A program made the translations under genes and the position numbers. This document shows positions 51,407 through 60,994 of a stretch of 64,000 nucleotides of DNA, piece after piece. The first letter of the stretch is position 1. Every line of letters starts with the position of its first letter. Under the pieces are notes generated by a model. The model was not told the origin of the DNA, did not search any database, and saw only the letters and a program-made list of their open reading frames with translations. This stretch comes from Streptomyces sp. DSM 110735 (GTDB lineage Bacteria; Actinomycetota; Actinomycetes; Streptomycetales; Streptomycetaceae), in the NCBI RefSeq assembly GCF_016482685.1, contig NZ_JACYHF010000002.1:434001-498000 (forward strand). The letters run 5' to 3'.

Positions 51407-53113
51407 ATGACGACAGACACCGGCGACGGGCAGGTCGGCTTCGCCGATCTCGAACTGGCCCCCGAGATCGTGGGGGCGCTGACCGCGCTCGGCTACGAGG
51501 AGCCCACCCCGATCCAGCAGGAGGCGATCCCGCCCCTGCTCCAGGGGCACGACCTGCTGGGGCAGGCGGCGACGGGCACCGGCAAGACCGCCGCGTTCGC
51601 GCTGCCGCTGATCCAGCGCCTCGCGCGCGACGGAAAGCGCGGCGGGGGGCCCTCCGCACTGGTGCTGACGCCGACCCGCGAGCTGGCCATCCAGGTGTCG
51701 GAGGCGGTCCACCGCTACGGCACCGACCTGGGCGTACGCGTCCTGCCGGTGTACGGCGGCCAGCCCATCGGGCGGCAACTGCGCGAACTGCAGCGCGGCG
51801 TGGACGTGGTGGTGGCGACCCCGGGGCGGGCGCTCGACCACATCGCGCGGGGCACGCTGAAGCTGGACGACCTGCGCACGGTCGTCCTCGACGAGGCCGA
51901 CGAGATGCTGGACATGGGCTTCTCGGAGGACATCGACGCGATCCTGGATCACCTGCCCGAGGAGCGGCAGACGGTGCTGTTCTCGGCGACGATGCCCGCG
52001 CGGATCGACTCCATGGCGCGCAAGCACCTCAGCGATCCGGTCCGGGTGCGCATCGAGCGGGAGGCGCCCGCGCCGGGCGAGGCACCCCGGGTGCGCGAGT
52101 CGGCGTACGTCGTGGCGCGCAACCAGAAGCCCGCCGCGCTGGGGCGGCTGCTCGACGTGGAGTCGCCGGAGGCGGCGATCGTGTTCTGCCGCACCCGTGA
52201 CCAGGTGGACCAGCTCTCCGAGACGCTGAACGGGCGCGGCTACCGCGCCGAGGCGCTGCACGGCGGGCTTAGCCAGGAGCAGCGGGACCGGGTGATGGGG
52301 CGGCTGCGCAACGGTACGGCGGACCTGCTCGTCGCGACCGACGTCGCGGCGCGCGGCATCGACGTGGAGCATCTGACCCACGTGATCAATTACGACGTGC
52401 CGTCGGCGCCCGAGTCGTACGTCCACCGGATCGGGCGGGTCGGTCGCGCGGGTCGCGAGGGCGTGGCGATCACGCTGGCGGAGCCGCGCGAGTCCAGGAT
52501 GCTCAAGACGATCGAGCGGGTGACCGGGCGGAAGGTCCCGCTGGAGAAGGTGCCGTCGGTGGCGGACCTGCGCGCCCGGCGCCTGGAGCTGACACGGGCG
52601 GCGCTGCACGAGAGTCTGCTCGACGACGAGGACCTGGAGCGGTTCCGGGTGGTGGTGGAGACCCTCGGGGACGAGTTCGACGTGATGGACGTGGCGCTGG
52701 CGGCGGTGAAGCTGGCGCACGAGTCGGGCGGCGCCGCGTTCGACGAGGAGGAGATCCCCGAGATCACGCCGCGCGACCGGGACCGGGACCGTGATCGCGG
52801 CGGCAGGGACCGGCGGGACCAGGACCGGGGTCAGCGCGGGCGCCGGGCGCCGCGGCGTTCCTCGCCGGGCATGACGCGGTTGTTCGTGGGCGCCGGGCGC
52901 AGCGCGGGCATCCGGCCGCAGGACCTGGTGGGCGCCATCGCCGGGGAGTCGCGGCTGAACGGACGGGACATCGGCTCGATCGAGATCGCGGACCGCTTCT
53001 CGCTGGTGGAGGTGCCCGACGAGGCGGCGGAGGACGTGATCCACGCGCTGCGCGGTGCCTCGATCAAGGGGCGGCGGGCGCAGGTGCGGCGGGAGCGGGA
53101 GCAGCAGCGCTGA
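51407..53113 (+). CDS. DEAD-box RNA helicase (DeaD/CsdA type)
   Basis: 568 residues from ATG 51407, with GGAAGAGGGA upstream. Q motif GYEEPTPIQQ, motif I ATGTGKT, Ia PTREL, DEAD (VLDEADEM), SAT and HRIGRVGRAGR are all present. After the two RecA domains come an acidic segment, an Arg/Asp-rich run (RDRDRDRDRGG), and a C-terminal DbpA-type RNA-binding fold (MTRLFVGAGRSAGIRPQDLVGAI). It should unwind structured RNA in ribosome assembly or mRNA turnover. Confidence 0.93.
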   Translation: MTTDTGDGQVGFADLELAPEIVGALTALGYEEPTPIQQEAIPPLLQGHDLLGQAATGTGKTAAFALPLIQRLARDGKRGGGPSALVLTPTRELAIQVSEAVHRYGTDLGVRVLPVYGGQPIGRQLRELQRGVDVVVATPGRALDHIARGTLKLDDLRTVVLDEADEMLDMGFSEDIDAILDHLPEERQTVLFSATMPARIDSMARKHLSDPVRVRIEREAPAPGEAPRVRESAYVVARNQKPAALGRLLDVESPEAAIVFCRTRDQVDQLSETLNGRGYRAEALHGGLSQEQRDRVMGRLRNGTADLLVATDVAARGIDVEHLTHVINYDVPSAPESYVHRIGRVGRAGREGVAITLAEPRESRMLKTIERVTGRKVPLEKVPSVADLRARRLELTRAALHESLLDDEDLERFRVVVETLGDEFDVMDVALAAVKLAHESGGAAFDEEEIPEITPRDRDRDRDRGGRDRRDQDRGQRGRRAPRRSSPGMTRLFVGAGRSAGIRPQDLVGAIAGESRLNGRDIGSIEIADRFSLVEVPDEAAEDVIHALRGASIKGRRAQVRREREQQR

Positions 53114-53198
53114 ACTGAGCCGAGCCGAGAGGAGCGGTGGGGAGCGGTGGGGAAATTCCCTGGCCCGGTCGGACGGCGTTCTGGTTGGGTCGGGGGAC

Positions 53199-53624
53199 AT
53201 GAGCGATCTTCAGATCCGGTCCGCCGCCTTCCCCGACATCGACGCCGTCCTGGCGTTCTGGCGGGAGGCGGCGGAGGGCACGAGCATCAGTGACGACCGG
53301 GAGGGGGTGGCCCGGCTCCTCGCGACGGACCCCGAGGCGCTGCTGCTCGCGGAGCGCGCGGGGGTGCTGGCCGGGACGGTCATCGCCGGTTTCGACGGCT
53401 GGCGCTGCTCGGCGTACCGGCTCGCCGTGCACCCGGATCACCGCCGTCAGGGCGTCGCGAGCGCGCTGCTTGAGGCGGCGGAGCGGCGGTTCGCCGCGCT
53501 CGGCGGGCGCCGGGCGGACGCGATGGTGCTGGTGCGCAACGAGACGGCGCACCATGCCTGGGGCGCGGCGGGGTACGTGCCCGAGGAGCACTGGCGCCGC
53601 TGGGTGAAGCCGCTGACGTCCTGA
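53199..53624 (+). CDS. GNAT-family N-acetyltransferase
   Basis: 141 residues from ATG 53199. Motif A is YRLAVHPDHRRQGVASALL (acetyl-CoA pyrophosphate loop), with the family's C-terminal NETAHHAWGAAGYVP. Substrate unknown. Confidence 0.85.
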   Translation: MSDLQIRSAAFPDIDAVLAFWREAAEGTSISDDREGVARLLATDPEALLLAERAGVLAGTVIAGFDGWRCSAYRLAVHPDHRRQGVASALLEAAERRFAALGGRRADAMVLVRNETAHHAWGAAGYVPEEHWRRWVKPLTS

Positions 53625-53790
53625 GGCAGGACCGGTCCGTCCGTACGGACGCTTTGCGTTTCCTTTACTATTGAGGTGCCATCCGGTCCTCGACGAAAGG
53701 TTGTGAGCGTCCGCCCATGGGCGAGCCTCCCAGTACGCGACATCGCGCGTTCCGCGCCCCCGTGCCCGATCATGGGACGGGGGTGACCCG

Positions 53791-55146
53791 ATGACCGAAG
53801 TGCTGCTCCTTCTGGTGGCGGTCCTGCTGTCGCTCGCCTGCGGTGCCTTCGTGGCGGCAGAGTTCTCGCTGACCACGGTCGAGCGCGGCGAGCTGGAGCG
53901 GGCCGCGGCGCGCGGCGAACGGGGTGCCTCCGGTGCGCTGAAGGCTGTGCGCGGTCTGACCTTCCAGCTTTCCGGCGCGCAGCTCGGCATCACCGTGACC
54001 AACCTGGTGGTCGGCATGCTGGCCGAGCCGTCGATCGCGAAGCTGCTGTCGGGTCCGTTCCGGGCGATGGGTCTGTCGGCGACCACCGCGAGTTCGGTCG
54101 CGCTGGTGCTGGGCACCGCCCTCTCGACGGTGTTCCTGATGGTCGTCGGCGAACTGGTGCCGAAGAACTGGGCGATCTCCTCACCGCTGGCGGTGGCCAA
54201 GCGGGTGGGGACGCCGCAGCGGTGGTTCAGCAATGTGTTCCGCCCCTTCATCACCCATCTGAACAACACCGCCAACCGCGTGGTGCGCCGCTTCGGTCTG
54301 GAGCCCGCGGAGGAGCTGGCCTCGGCGCGCGGACCGCAGGAACTGGTGGCGCTGGCCCGGCACTCCGCCCGGCAGGGCGCGCTGGAGGCGGACACCGCCG
54401 AGCTGTTCGTGCGCACGCTGAACCTGGCCGACCTCACGGCGGAGAACGTGATGACGCCCCGCGTGCAGGTCGTCGCCCTGGACACCCAGGCGACCTGCGA
54501 GGACGTGGCGAACGCGACCCGTGCGACCGGGCTTTCGCGCTTCCCGGTGTACCGGGGCGGTCTCGACGCGGTGGTCGGCGTCGCGCACATCAAGGACGTG
54601 CTCGCGGTGCCCGCCGGTGACCGGCCGGTGCGCTCGGTCACCCAGATCATGCGCGACCCGCTGCTGGTGCCGGAGTCCCTGACCGTGGACCGGCTCCTGG
54701 ACCGGCTGTCCGGCCGTCGCACCATGGCGGTCGTCATCGACGAGTACGGCGGCACGGCGGGCGTCGCGACCCTTGAGGACATCGTGGAGGAGGTCGTCGG
54801 CGAGGTCCGCGACGAGCACGACCCGCACGAGACGCCCGACCTCGCGCCCGACGGCACCGACGACGAGGGGCGCCTGGTGTACGCGGCGGACGGCGCCGCC
54901 CGCACCGATCAGCTCGCGAGCGTCGGACTGCGGGTGCCCGAGGGACCGTACGAGACGCTGGCGGGGCTCGTCGCGACCCGGCTCGGGCGGATACCCGAGA
55001 CCGGGGACCGGATCGAGGTCGCCGGCTGGCGGCTGGACGTGACGGACGCCTCCGGGCACCGGGCCGCGCGGGTGAAGCTGCACGCGCCGTGGGGCACGGT
55101 CCGGGGCGGGGCGGAACACGGTGAGCGGACGGAGGGGGCGCGATGA
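53791..55146 (+). CDS. CNNM/CorC-type membrane protein with CBS pair
   Basis: 451 residues. The N-terminal CNNM domain (about 1-190) has four hydrophobic segments and VGELVPKNWAI. A CBS pair follows (MTPRVQVVALD ... FPVYRGG; AVVIDEYGGTAGVATLEDIVEEVVGE), then a CorC/HlyC domain. The family is linked to magnesium or other cation export. It overlaps the next, related gene by four bases (ATGA). Confidence 0.9.
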   Translation: MTEVLLLLVAVLLSLACGAFVAAEFSLTTVERGELERAAARGERGASGALKAVRGLTFQLSGAQLGITVTNLVVGMLAEPSIAKLLSGPFRAMGLSATTASSVALVLGTALSTVFLMVVGELVPKNWAISSPLAVAKRVGTPQRWFSNVFRPFITHLNNTANRVVRRFGLEPAEELASARGPQELVALARHSARQGALEADTAELFVRTLNLADLTAENVMTPRVQVVALDTQATCEDVANATRATGLSRFPVYRGGLDAVVGVAHIKDVLAVPAGDRPVRSVTQIMRDPLLVPESLTVDRLLDRLSGRRTMAVVIDEYGGTAGVATLEDIVEEVVGEVRDEHDPHETPDLAPDGTDDEGRLVYAADGAARTDQLASVGLRVPEGPYETLAGLVATRLGRIPETGDRIEVAGWRLDVTDASGHRAARVKLHAPWGTVRGGAEHGERTEGAR

Positions 55147-56156
55147 CCGCCGTACAGCTTCTGATCGGACTGGCGACGCTGGTCGTCAACGCCTTCTTCG
55201 TGGGCGCCGAGTTCGCGCTGATCTCGGTGCGGCGCTCGCAGGTCGAGCCGCTGGCCCAGGAGGGCGACAAGCGGGCGCGGCGGGTGCTGTGGGGTCTGGA
55301 GCACGTGTCCGCGCTGCTCGCGGCGGCGCAGCTCGGCATCACCCTGTGCACGCTGGTCCTCGGTGTGGTCGCGGAGCCCGCGATCGCGCATCTGCTGGAG
55401 CCGGTGTTCCACGCGGTGGGCGTGCCCTCCAGCGCGGGACACGTGGTGTCGTTCGTGATCGCGCTGACGCTGGCGACGTATCTGCACATGCTGCTCGGGG
55501 AGATGGTCCCGAAGAACATCGCGCTCGCGGAGCCGGTGCGCAGCGCGCTGCTGCTCGGACCTCCGCTGGTCGCGCTGTCCCGCGCCCTGCGCCCGGTGAT
55601 CTTCACGGTCAACGCCTTCGCCAACGGTCTGCTGAAGCTCCTGCGCGTCGAGGCCAGGGACGAGGTGGCGGCCAGCTTCACCGACACCGAACTGGCCGAG
55701 ATCGTCAAGGACGCCACCGAGGCGGGTCTCATCGACAACCGCGCCCAGGAACGCCTCAACGACGCCCTGGAGCTCGGCAGCCGCCCGGTCCGCGACGTCG
55801 TCGTCCCCCTGGAACGCGTCGTCTACGCCCGCGTCGGCATCACCCCCGAACAACTGGAGCGCCTCTCCGCCGAGTCCGGCTTCTCCCGCTTCCCGGTGGT
55901 CGACAACGGGCGCCGCATCGTCGGCTACCTCCACGTCAAGGACGCCCTCGACGCCTCCCCCCGCGACATGCCCTTCCCCCTCCCCGACATGCGCCCCATC
56001 GCCCGCATCCGCGAAACCAGCCCCCTGGACGACGTCCTCACGGCAATGCGCGGCAGCCGGACCCATGTGGCGGCGGTGATCGGCGAGGACGGGCGGCTGG
56101 CGGGACTGGTGACGATGGAGGACGTACTGCGGGAACTGTTCGGGCAGACGGCGTGA
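55143..56156 (+). CDS. Second CNNM/CBS membrane protein, lacking the CorC domain
   Basis: 337 residues. It has the same CNNM block (LGEMVPKNIALAEP) and CBS pair (FPVVDNGRRIVGYLHVKD ... LVTMEDVLRELFG) but ends there, without the C-terminal CorC/HlyC domain of its neighbour. The two overlapping paralogues probably form a heteromeric transporter, a common actinobacterial arrangement. Confidence 0.9.
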   Translation: MTAVQLLIGLATLVVNAFFVGAEFALISVRRSQVEPLAQEGDKRARRVLWGLEHVSALLAAAQLGITLCTLVLGVVAEPAIAHLLEPVFHAVGVPSSAGHVVSFVIALTLATYLHMLLGEMVPKNIALAEPVRSALLLGPPLVALSRALRPVIFTVNAFANGLLKLLRVEARDEVAASFTDTELAEIVKDATEAGLIDNRAQERLNDALELGSRPVRDVVVPLERVVYARVGITPEQLERLSAESGFSRFPVVDNGRRIVGYLHVKDALDASPRDMPFPLPDMRPIARIRETSPLDDVLTAMRGSRTHVAAVIGEDGRLAGLVTMEDVLRELFGQTA

Positions 56157-56934
56157 GGGGTGCCGTCCGGCGGTTGGCGGGGTGTGCGGGCGGGGCGGGG
56201 TGTGCTGCGGGGCGCCTGGAGTTCGGTGCCCGTGCGGGCGGGGTCTGGTGGGGTGTTTCGCGCGATGAGCGGTGCGCGGCGACCTTCGGTGGGGTGCCTC
56301 GCGACCTGGGCGGGCCAGGACCGGCAGGGTGACTCGCGCCTTGAGCAGCGCACGGCCCGGCGAAGTCGCTCGCGGCCGAGCAAGGCGACACCGGGGCTGT
56401 TGCGCGGCGGTATACGGCCGGGGGTCGCATGGCGCGGGCGAGGCAGGTCGGTCCCTGGCCGCGCGCGGCTCCGGTCTCGGCTGGACCCGTCCCTCTCCTC
56501 GGGACCTCGGTCCGAACCTGGCCCTGCGGGCTCGTCCCATCAGCCCGGCGTCATGTCCTCCGGCTCGGCCCTGCCACGCTCAGCCCCACCAGCCCAAGCA
56601 CGCTGACCCCGCCGCGTCGGCCGACCTGGTGCCGCTCGGCCTCGCCCCCGCGTCGCGGCGCTCGGTCACGCTCGCCCGCTCTATTCCGCTCGGTCGCACG
56701 GGCCGCGTCCGATCGCGCGCCGCACACAACACCGGCGAGGTCCCGGAGGTCCTGGGGATGTTCAGCCCACCCGGCTCGCGCCGCCGTCCGTCGGCGCCGA
56801 AAAACCAGCCCGGCGTGAGACGGCACGGCGGCGTACGGACAGGGCAGCGCCAAGGCACCGTCACCGCGCCGCGCAGGGCCACGTGGGGGTACCGACCGGT
56901 GAGTATGCGGGGCAGGGATACCATCGCTTTCGCC
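56157..56934. other. Long gap without a convincing gene; G-quadruplex motif
   Basis: Reading frames are open here because of the GC content, but none has convincing coding character or a good ribosome site. The first part is strongly G-rich on the plus strand: 56179-56200 holds four G-runs of three or four separated by one to five bases, a canonical G-quadruplex pattern. The rest should hold the promoter of the SGNH gene. Confidence 0.5.
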
Positions 56935-57732
56935 ATGCACACGAACTCCACGCCTCCCGCGCACGCCAGCCTTGTCGCCGTTGGTGACTCCTTCACCGAG
57001 GGGATGTCGGATCTGTTGCCCGACGGGTCCTATCGGGGCTGGGCCGATCTTCTCGCCGCGCGGATGGCGGCGCGGCAGCCGGGGTTCCGGTACGCCAACC
57101 TCGCGGTGCGGGGGAAGCTGATCGGGCAGATCGTCGAGGAGCAGGTGGACCTCGCGGCCGCGATGCGGCCGGATGTGATCACGCTGGTCGGCGGGCTGAA
57201 CGACACCCTGCGGCCCAAGTGCGACATGGGCCGGGTCAAGGGTCTGCTGACCGAGGCGGTCGAGCGACTGGCACCGCACTGCGAGCAGCTCGTGCTGATG
57301 CGCAGCCCCGGCCGCCAGGGACCGGTGCTCGAACGGTTCCGGCCGCGCATGGAGGAGCTGTTCGACTGCGTGGACGGACTTGCCGAGAAGCACGGCGCGG
57401 TCGTCGTCGACCTGTACGGCGCTGCCTCGCTGGCCGACCCCCGGATGTGGGACGTGGACCGGCTGCACCTGACCCCCGAGGGTCACCGCAGGGTCGCGGA
57501 GGCGGTGTGGCAGTCGCTCGGCTACGAGCCCGAGGACGCCGACTGGCACACCCCGATGCCGCCCACCCCGCTGCCGGGCTGGATGGACCGCCGCGTGGCG
57601 GACGCCCGCTTCGCGCGGACGTACCTGCTGCCGTGGATAGGCCGCCGTCTGACCGGCCGTTCCTCCGGCGACGGACGCCCCGCCAAGCGCCCCGACCTGC
57701 TGCCGTACGAGGACCCCGCGGGCTCCTTGTAG
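56935..57732 (+). CDS. SGNH/GDSL-family hydrolase
   Basis: 265 residues from ATG 56935. Block I GDSFTEG (nucleophile Ser), block III GGLND and block V DVDRLHLTPEGH give the SGNH set. No signal peptide is seen, so it is probably a cytoplasmic esterase or lysophospholipase-like enzyme. ATG 56905 is in frame but has no better ribosome site. Confidence 0.87.
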   Translation: MHTNSTPPAHASLVAVGDSFTEGMSDLLPDGSYRGWADLLAARMAARQPGFRYANLAVRGKLIGQIVEEQVDLAAAMRPDVITLVGGLNDTLRPKCDMGRVKGLLTEAVERLAPHCEQLVLMRSPGRQGPVLERFRPRMEELFDCVDGLAEKHGAVVVDLYGAASLADPRMWDVDRLHLTPEGHRRVAEAVWQSLGYEPEDADWHTPMPPTPLPGWMDRRVADARFARTYLLPWIGRRLTGRSSGDGRPAKRPDLLPYEDPAGSL

Positions 57733-57777
57733 GTTCCTCCGAACAACCCCAGGGCGCTGGCCTGCACGAATTGCCAG

Positions 57778-57783
57778 TAAACT
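57778..57783 (+). promoter_or_regulatory. -10 element implying a leaderless purB transcript
   Basis: TAAACT at 57778-57783 ends eight bases before GTG 57792, and no ribosome site lies between them. Transcription would begin at or next to the start codon, giving a leaderless mRNA. The -35 region is not clear. Confidence 0.4.
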
Positions 57784-57791
57784 CGGTGCAC

Positions 57792-59234
57792 GTGACTTCA
57801 GCGCCCGCCAAGCCCCGCATCCCGAACGTCCTCGCCGGACGCTACGCCTCCACCGAGCTCGCCTCGCTCTGGTCGCCCGAGCAGAAGGTGAGGATGGAGC
57901 GGCAGCTCTGGCTCGCCGTGCTGCGGGCGCAGAAGGACCTCGGCATCGACGTGCCCGACGAGGCGATCGCCGACTACGAGCGCGTCCTCGACACCGTGGA
58001 CCTGAACTCGATCGCCGAACGCGAGAAGGTCACCCGGCACGACGTGAAGGCCCGGATCGAGGAGTTCAACGCCCTCGCCGGTCACGAGCACGTGCACAAG
58101 GGCATGACCTCCCGCGACCTCACCGAGAACGTCGAGCAGCTTCAGATCCGCGTCTCCCTGGAGCTGATGCGCGACCGCACCGTCGCCGTCCTCGCCCGCC
58201 TGGGCAAGCTCGCGGCGGAGTACGGCGAACTGGTCATGGCCGGCCGCTCGCACAACGTCGCCGCCCAGGCCACCACCCTCGGCAAGCGCTTCGCCACGGC
58301 GGCCGACGAGCTGCTCGTGGCGTACGAGCGCGTCGAGGAGCTGCTCGGCCGCTACCCGCTGCGCGGCGTCAAGGGCCCGGTCGGCACCGCCCAGGACATG
58401 CTGGACCTGCTCGGCGGGGACGCCGCCAAGCTGGACGAGCTGGAGCAGCGGATCGCCGCCCACCTCGGCTTCTCGCGCGCGTTCACCTCGGTCGGCCAGG
58501 TCTACCCCCGCTCGCTGGACTACGAGGTCGTCACCACGCTGGTCCAGCTCGCGGCGGCGCCGTCCTCGCTGGCCAAGACGATCCGCCTCATGGCGGGCAA
58601 CGAGCTGGTCACCGAGGGCTTCAAGCCGGGCCAGGTCGGCTCCTCCGCGATGCCGCACAAGATGAACACCCGCTCCTGCGAGCGCGTCAACGGTCTGATG
58701 GTCGTCCTGCGCGGCTACGCCTCGATGACCGGCGAGCTGGCGGGCGACCAGTGGAACGAGGGCGACGTGTCCTGCTCGGTGGTGCGCCGGGTCGCGCTGC
58801 CGGACGCGTTCTTCGCGCTGGACGGACTCCTGGAGACGTTCCTCACCGTGCTCGACGAGTTCGGCGCCTTCCCGGCGGTCGTCGCGCGCGAGCTGGACCG
58901 CTACCTGCCGTTCCTCGCCACCACCAAGGTGCTGATGGCCGCGGTGCGCTCCGGCGTCGGCCGCGAGGTCGCGCACGAGGCGATCAAGGAGAACGCCGTC
59001 GCCACCGCGCTCGCCATGCGCGAGCAGGGCGCCGACCGCAACGACCTGCTGGACAAGCTCGCCGCCGACGAGCGACTGCCGCTGGACCGCGCGCGGTTGG
59101 AGGCGCTGATGGCCGACAAGCTGTCCTTCACCGGCGCCGCCGCCGACCAGGTCGGCGTGCTGGTCGGCCGCATCGACGCGATCGCCGCCAAGCACCCGGA
59201 GGCCGCCCGCTACACCCCCGGGGCGATCCTCTGA
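57792..59234 (+). CDS. purB: Adenylosuccinate lyase
   Basis: 480 residues from GTG 57792. The fumarase/aspartase signature GSSAMPHKMN and THE-like MTSRDLTENVEQLQ identify the enzyme, which acts twice in purine synthesis (SAICAR and adenylosuccinate cleavage). A second GTG two codons upstream is possible. It ends in CTGA, overlapping the next start. Confidence 0.95.
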   Translation: MTSAPAKPRIPNVLAGRYASTELASLWSPEQKVRMERQLWLAVLRAQKDLGIDVPDEAIADYERVLDTVDLNSIAEREKVTRHDVKARIEEFNALAGHEHVHKGMTSRDLTENVEQLQIRVSLELMRDRTVAVLARLGKLAAEYGELVMAGRSHNVAAQATTLGKRFATAADELLVAYERVEELLGRYPLRGVKGPVGTAQDMLDLLGGDAAKLDELEQRIAAHLGFSRAFTSVGQVYPRSLDYEVVTTLVQLAAAPSSLAKTIRLMAGNELVTEGFKPGQVGSSAMPHKMNTRSCERVNGLMVVLRGYASMTGELAGDQWNEGDVSCSVVRRVALPDAFFALDGLLETFLTVLDEFGAFPAVVARELDRYLPFLATTKVLMAAVRSGVGREVAHEAIKENAVATALAMREQGADRNDLLDKLAADERLPLDRARLEALMADKLSFTGAAADQVGVLVGRIDAIAAKHPEAARYTPGAIL

Positions 59235-59776
59235 GCCTCACCCAGGCGCAACTGGAGGCCGCCCGCGGCCGTCTCGTCCCCGACGTGCTCGCGGACGGCC
59301 TCCACGTCCTGTTCTGCGGCATCAACCCCGGTCTGATGTCCGCCGCGACGGGCCACCACTTCGCCCGCCCCGGCAACCGCTTCTGGCCCGTACTCCACCG
59401 CTCCGGCTTCACCCCCCGCCAACTGAAGCCCGCCGAGGAACGCGACCTGCTCACCTACGGTCTCGGCATCACCAACGTCGTCGCCCGCGCCACCGCCCGC
59501 GCCGACGAGCTGAAGCCCGAGGAGTACCGCGAGGGCGGTCGCCTGCTGGCCGCCAAGGTCGAGCGGTACGCCCCGCGCTGGCTCGCCGTGGTCGGCGTGA
59601 CCGCCTACCGCTCCGCCTTCGCGGACCGCACCGCCCGCATCGGCCCCCAGGACCGCACCATCGGCAACACCCGGATCTGGGCGCTCCCCAACCCCAGTGG
59701 TCTGAACGCCCACTGGACACTGGAGACGATGGCGGAGGAGTTCGCGCGCCTGCGGGAAGCGGCGACGGAGGCGTAG
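59231..59776 (+). CDS. mug: G/U mismatch-specific DNA glycosylase
   Basis: 181 residues if started at CTG 59231, which overlaps the purB stop as CTGA. No ATG, GTG or TTG with a ribosome site lies near the conserved N-terminus; the next in-frame GTG (59285) would cut into it. GINPGLMSAATGHHFARPGNRFW and PNPSGLN are the Mug/TDG active-site motifs (residues about 35-57 and 155-161). It removes uracil or damaged pyrimidines opposite G. Translation coupled to purB would explain the weak start. Confidence 0.85.
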   Translation: MSLTQAQLEAARGRLVPDVLADGLHVLFCGINPGLMSAATGHHFARPGNRFWPVLHRSGFTPRQLKPAEERDLLTYGLGITNVVARATARADELKPEEYREGGRLLAAKVERYAPRWLAVVGVTAYRSAFADRTARIGPQDRTIGNTRIWALPNPSGLNAHWTLETMAEEFARLREAATEA

Positions 59777-59781
59777 CCGCG

Positions 59782-60201
59782 CTACGGCGGCGCCGTCCAC
59801 GTCACCGCCGCCACCAGCTCGACCTCGTCCTCCACGTCCCGGTCGGCGACCCCCACAGCCACCCACACCCCGTCCTCCGCCTGCCACACGTCCAGCTCAT
59901 CCGTCCGCAGACAGAGCGTGGCCCAGGGCTCGGGTATGGACTCGCCCCGCGCGAGCCGCACCCGAAGCGTGACCTGCCCCCAGGCGGGCCCACCGCCCCA
60001 CCGCTCGTCCAGCCGCGCGGCTATCGCCTCCCGCAGCGCGTGGAAGTCCCCGACCACACGCTCCCGCACCCCCGCATCGCCCGCCCTCAGCCCCTGGCTG
60101 GACTCCAGAACCACAGCGCGGTACCCGACCCCGCCCTCCTCCGGCAGATCCAGGGCGCGGAGCCGGTCGATGGCGGCGATGTGCCGTGCGACGACGTCCA
60201 T
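59782..60201 (-). CDS. Conserved-looking hypothetical protein
   Basis: 139 residues from ATG 60201 (MDVVARHIAAIDRLRALD). Mixed alpha/beta, soluble, with WGQVTLRVRLARGES and the tail VELVAAVTW. No family is recognised. It ends six bases from the mug stop, convergent. Confidence 0.65.
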   Translation of the reverse strand: MDVVARHIAAIDRLRALDLPEEGGVGYRAVVLESSQGLRAGDAGVRERVVGDFHALREAIAARLDERWGGGPAWGQVTLRVRLARGESIPEPWATLCLRTDELDVWQAEDGVWVAVGVADRDVEDEVELVAAVTWTAPP

Positions 60202-60281
60202 GGGTCCAGTAAAGCGGGGGGCACTGACAATTGGCGGGGCGTCAGCATCCCCCTCCGAGCCGAGCCGGGGTTGCCACTCGC

Positions 60282-60992
60282 TCAGGCGTCCCGGCGCCGT
60301 ACGCACCACGCCCCCGCGACCAGCGCCGCCGCCGTCCACAGCGCGGTGACCGCGAGCCCGGACCAGGGGCCGAGGGCGCCGTCCCAGGTGCTGTGCAGGG
60401 CGATCTGGCCGGCCCGGTCGGGCAGGTAGTCGGCGGCGCCGGACGAGAGGTCACCGATGACGAAGGACACGATCAGCAGGAAGGGGATCAGCAGGGAGAG
60501 GGTGGTGACGCCGCTGCGCAGGACGGCGGCGAGTCCGGCGGCGAGGAGCGCCATCAGGGTGAGGTACAGCGCGCAGCCGAGGGCGCCGCGCAGTCCGTCG
60601 CCCCAAGTGGGCGCCTCCGCACCGAGGTTGGCGCGACCCACCGCGAGGGTCAGCAGTCCGGTGAGCAGACCGGCCGTGAACACCGGCAGCGCGACGGCGC
60701 CGGCCTTGGCGGCGAACCAGCGGGTGCGGTCCGGTACGGCGGCCAGCGTCAGCCGGAGCGCACCGCCCCGGTACTCCCCCGCCACCGCCAGGGCGCCGAA
60801 GGCGACCGCCGCGATCTGGCCGAGACTGACGCCGAAGTACACCGAGAACAGCGCGTCGGAGTGATCGGGATGCGCCGAGGTGACCGCCGAAAAGCCCACG
60901 GTGACCAGGAGGACGGCGGCCAGAGCGCCCACCAGCGACCGCAGCGTTCGGATCTTGAGCCACTCGGCGTACAGGACGGGAACGAACGGCAT
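60282..60992 (-). CDS. ABC-2-type permease
   Basis: 236 residues from ATG 60992, with six hydrophobic helices. LYAEWLKIRTLRS at the start and GEYRGGALRLTLAAVPDRTRW in the first loop are typical of ABC-2 permeases paired with BcrA-like ATPases. It begins two bases after the ATPase stop. With that ATPase it should export a peptide antibiotic or lipid-like compound. Confidence 0.85.
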   Translation of the reverse strand: MPFVPVLYAEWLKIRTLRSLVGALAAVLLVTVGFSAVTSAHPDHSDALFSVYFGVSLGQIAAVAFGALAVAGEYRGGALRLTLAAVPDRTRWFAAKAGAVALPVFTAGLLTGLLTLAVGRANLGAEAPTWGDGLRGALGCALYLTLMALLAAGLAAVLRSGVTTLSLLIPFLLIVSFVIGDLSSGAADYLPDRAGQIALHSTWDGALGPWSGLAVTALWTAAALVAGAWCVRRRDA

Positions 60993-60994
60993 GG

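Noticed and set aside
53639..53650. GTCCGTACGGAC palindrome between the GNAT and CNNM genes
   Set aside because: A lone 12-bp GC-rich palindrome with no paired element; such sequences are common by chance in this genome and it does not sit at a clear promoter.
56160..56606. Open frames in the gap after the second CNNM gene
   Set aside because: No ribosome site and an Arg/Gly/Ser-rich product of non-coding type; overlapping frames on both strands are equally open.
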